64,000 bases of DNA from Xestospongia muta. Its lineage: Eukaryota > Porifera > Demospongiae > Haplosclerida > Petrosiidae. Location of the stretch: the NCBI GenBank assembly GCA_963693285.1, contig OY848925.1, positions 6,364,932 to 6,428,931 of the forward strand, in the 5' to 3' direction. The notes beneath the pieces were generated by a model that saw only the letters and a list, made by a program, of their open reading frames with translations, searched no databases and was not told the DNA's origin. Positions 63,472 to 64,000 of the stretch are shown here, in pieces. Positions within the stretch are counted from its first letter, which is position 1; each line of letters opens with the position of its first letter. The position numbers and the translations under genes were made by a program.

Positions 63472-63592
63472 CTAGATGATATAACTTACTGAAAAAGCTT
63501 GAGGGGTTCCTAGAACACCACCTAGCCCCATCTCAATTAGCATTCCTCTCCTCATCCTCATTTCCACTCCCAATCTTGTCTCCATACCTATT
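63472..63592 (-). other. Unassigned exon-like segment fused to YIF1 copy
   Basis: On the minus strand an open stretch reads METRLGVEMRMRRGMLIEMG then LGGVLGTPQAFS and is followed by a clean GTAAGTTA donor. An AATAG immediately before it could be an acceptor. The family is not recognised. It replaces the YIF1 sequence expected at this point. Confidence 0.4.
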
Positions 63593-64000
63593 ACATACTT
63601 GTAACTACAATATGCCAAAATGTCCATCCATGTTAGACAAACTGTCACTCGACAAAGAAACATACTCAACCAGATCAAGAAGACTTCAACAAATAGCCAA
63701 GCTAAGAGTGAACTAGCACTAATACCGAGTACCTCAGGAGTAAACCTAATGACGAAAGATAACTGACAACAGATACATACTAATAAATTATTAAAAATGA
63801 TATAATTGTAAGTTATTAATAATTGCTTTAATTAATAGGAGTTTACCTCTTTTGAGTGCCCAACACAAACCCATTTAATAACACGTATGTCACAAATGCC
63901 ATTGCTATATAAAAGACATATAATATCAATATATTATATGTCAATATACACAATACATATGTCATTACACACAATATAAATACAGTAATGTACCAGGTAT
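63593..64000 (-). pseudogene. YIF1: YIF1 3' region, start of a fourth unit (partial)
   Basis: Matches 16105-16512 base for base apart from scattered differences: the exon IWLSMFLCRVTVCLTWMDIL and YCSYKYV, the next intron, and the exon with NGFVLGTQK. The last YIF1 exons (after YKYV) are missing because homology stops at 63593. The gene continues beyond the window, so the 5' state is unknown. It may encode a chimeric or C-terminally truncated protein. Confidence 0.8.

Overview
The window is nuclear DNA of a compact, AT-rich animal genome. Genes are split by many very short GT-AG introns and sit tens of bases apart, often head to head. The content is animal-like (PAXX, BROX, PARP1, PACS, YIF1, calmodulin, ubiquitin-eS31, a CD36-family fragment, Death-domain/LRR genes). 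A demosponge such as Amphimedon fits best; this is inference from gene style and Death-domain content, not a database match.

Region 1 (1-17.1 kb) is single-copy and conserved: PAXX (+, 5' end outside the window), BROX (-), PARP1 (+), ubiquitin-eS31/RPS27A (-), calmodulin (+), a small two-EF-hand protein (+), an STPGR sperm-tail protein (-), PACS (+) and YIF1 (-). BROX/PARP1 and STPGR/PACS are divergent pairs with 109 and 29 bp between start codons.

Region 2 (about 16.9-63.3 kb) is a tandem array of three related segments of about 15 kb, called A, B and C (starting near 16.9, 33.5 and 48.6 kb). Each carries BCKDHA (-), MTIF2 (+), a GNAT-type acetyltransferase gene (-), a broken CD36-family fragment (+), a small glycine-rich ORF (-), and a multi-exon gene (-) for a protein with an N-terminal helical domain, a Death domain, a further helical region, a modular coiled coil and C-terminal leucine-rich repeats. 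In unit A the housekeeping genes look intact. In B and C BCKDHA is cut short by a shared 569-bp deletion that fuses it to a YIF1 remnant. MTIF2 has a stop and a frameshift in B and a 0.9-kb internal deletion in C. A fourth unit begins at 63.59 kb with a chimeric YIF1 end and runs off the window.

The most striking signal is the Death-coiled coil-LRR gene. Its long exons stay open in all three copies while neighbouring passengers decay. Copy differences cluster at LRR strand positions expected to be surface-exposed, and copies are mosaics suggesting gene conversion. The coiled-coil exons are all phase 1-1, so one could be lost in B, and a B-only exon with an NLS-like motif could be added, without breaking the frame. 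This looks like a diversifying innate-receptor or adaptor cluster related in layout to NLRs but with no NACHT domain that I can see.
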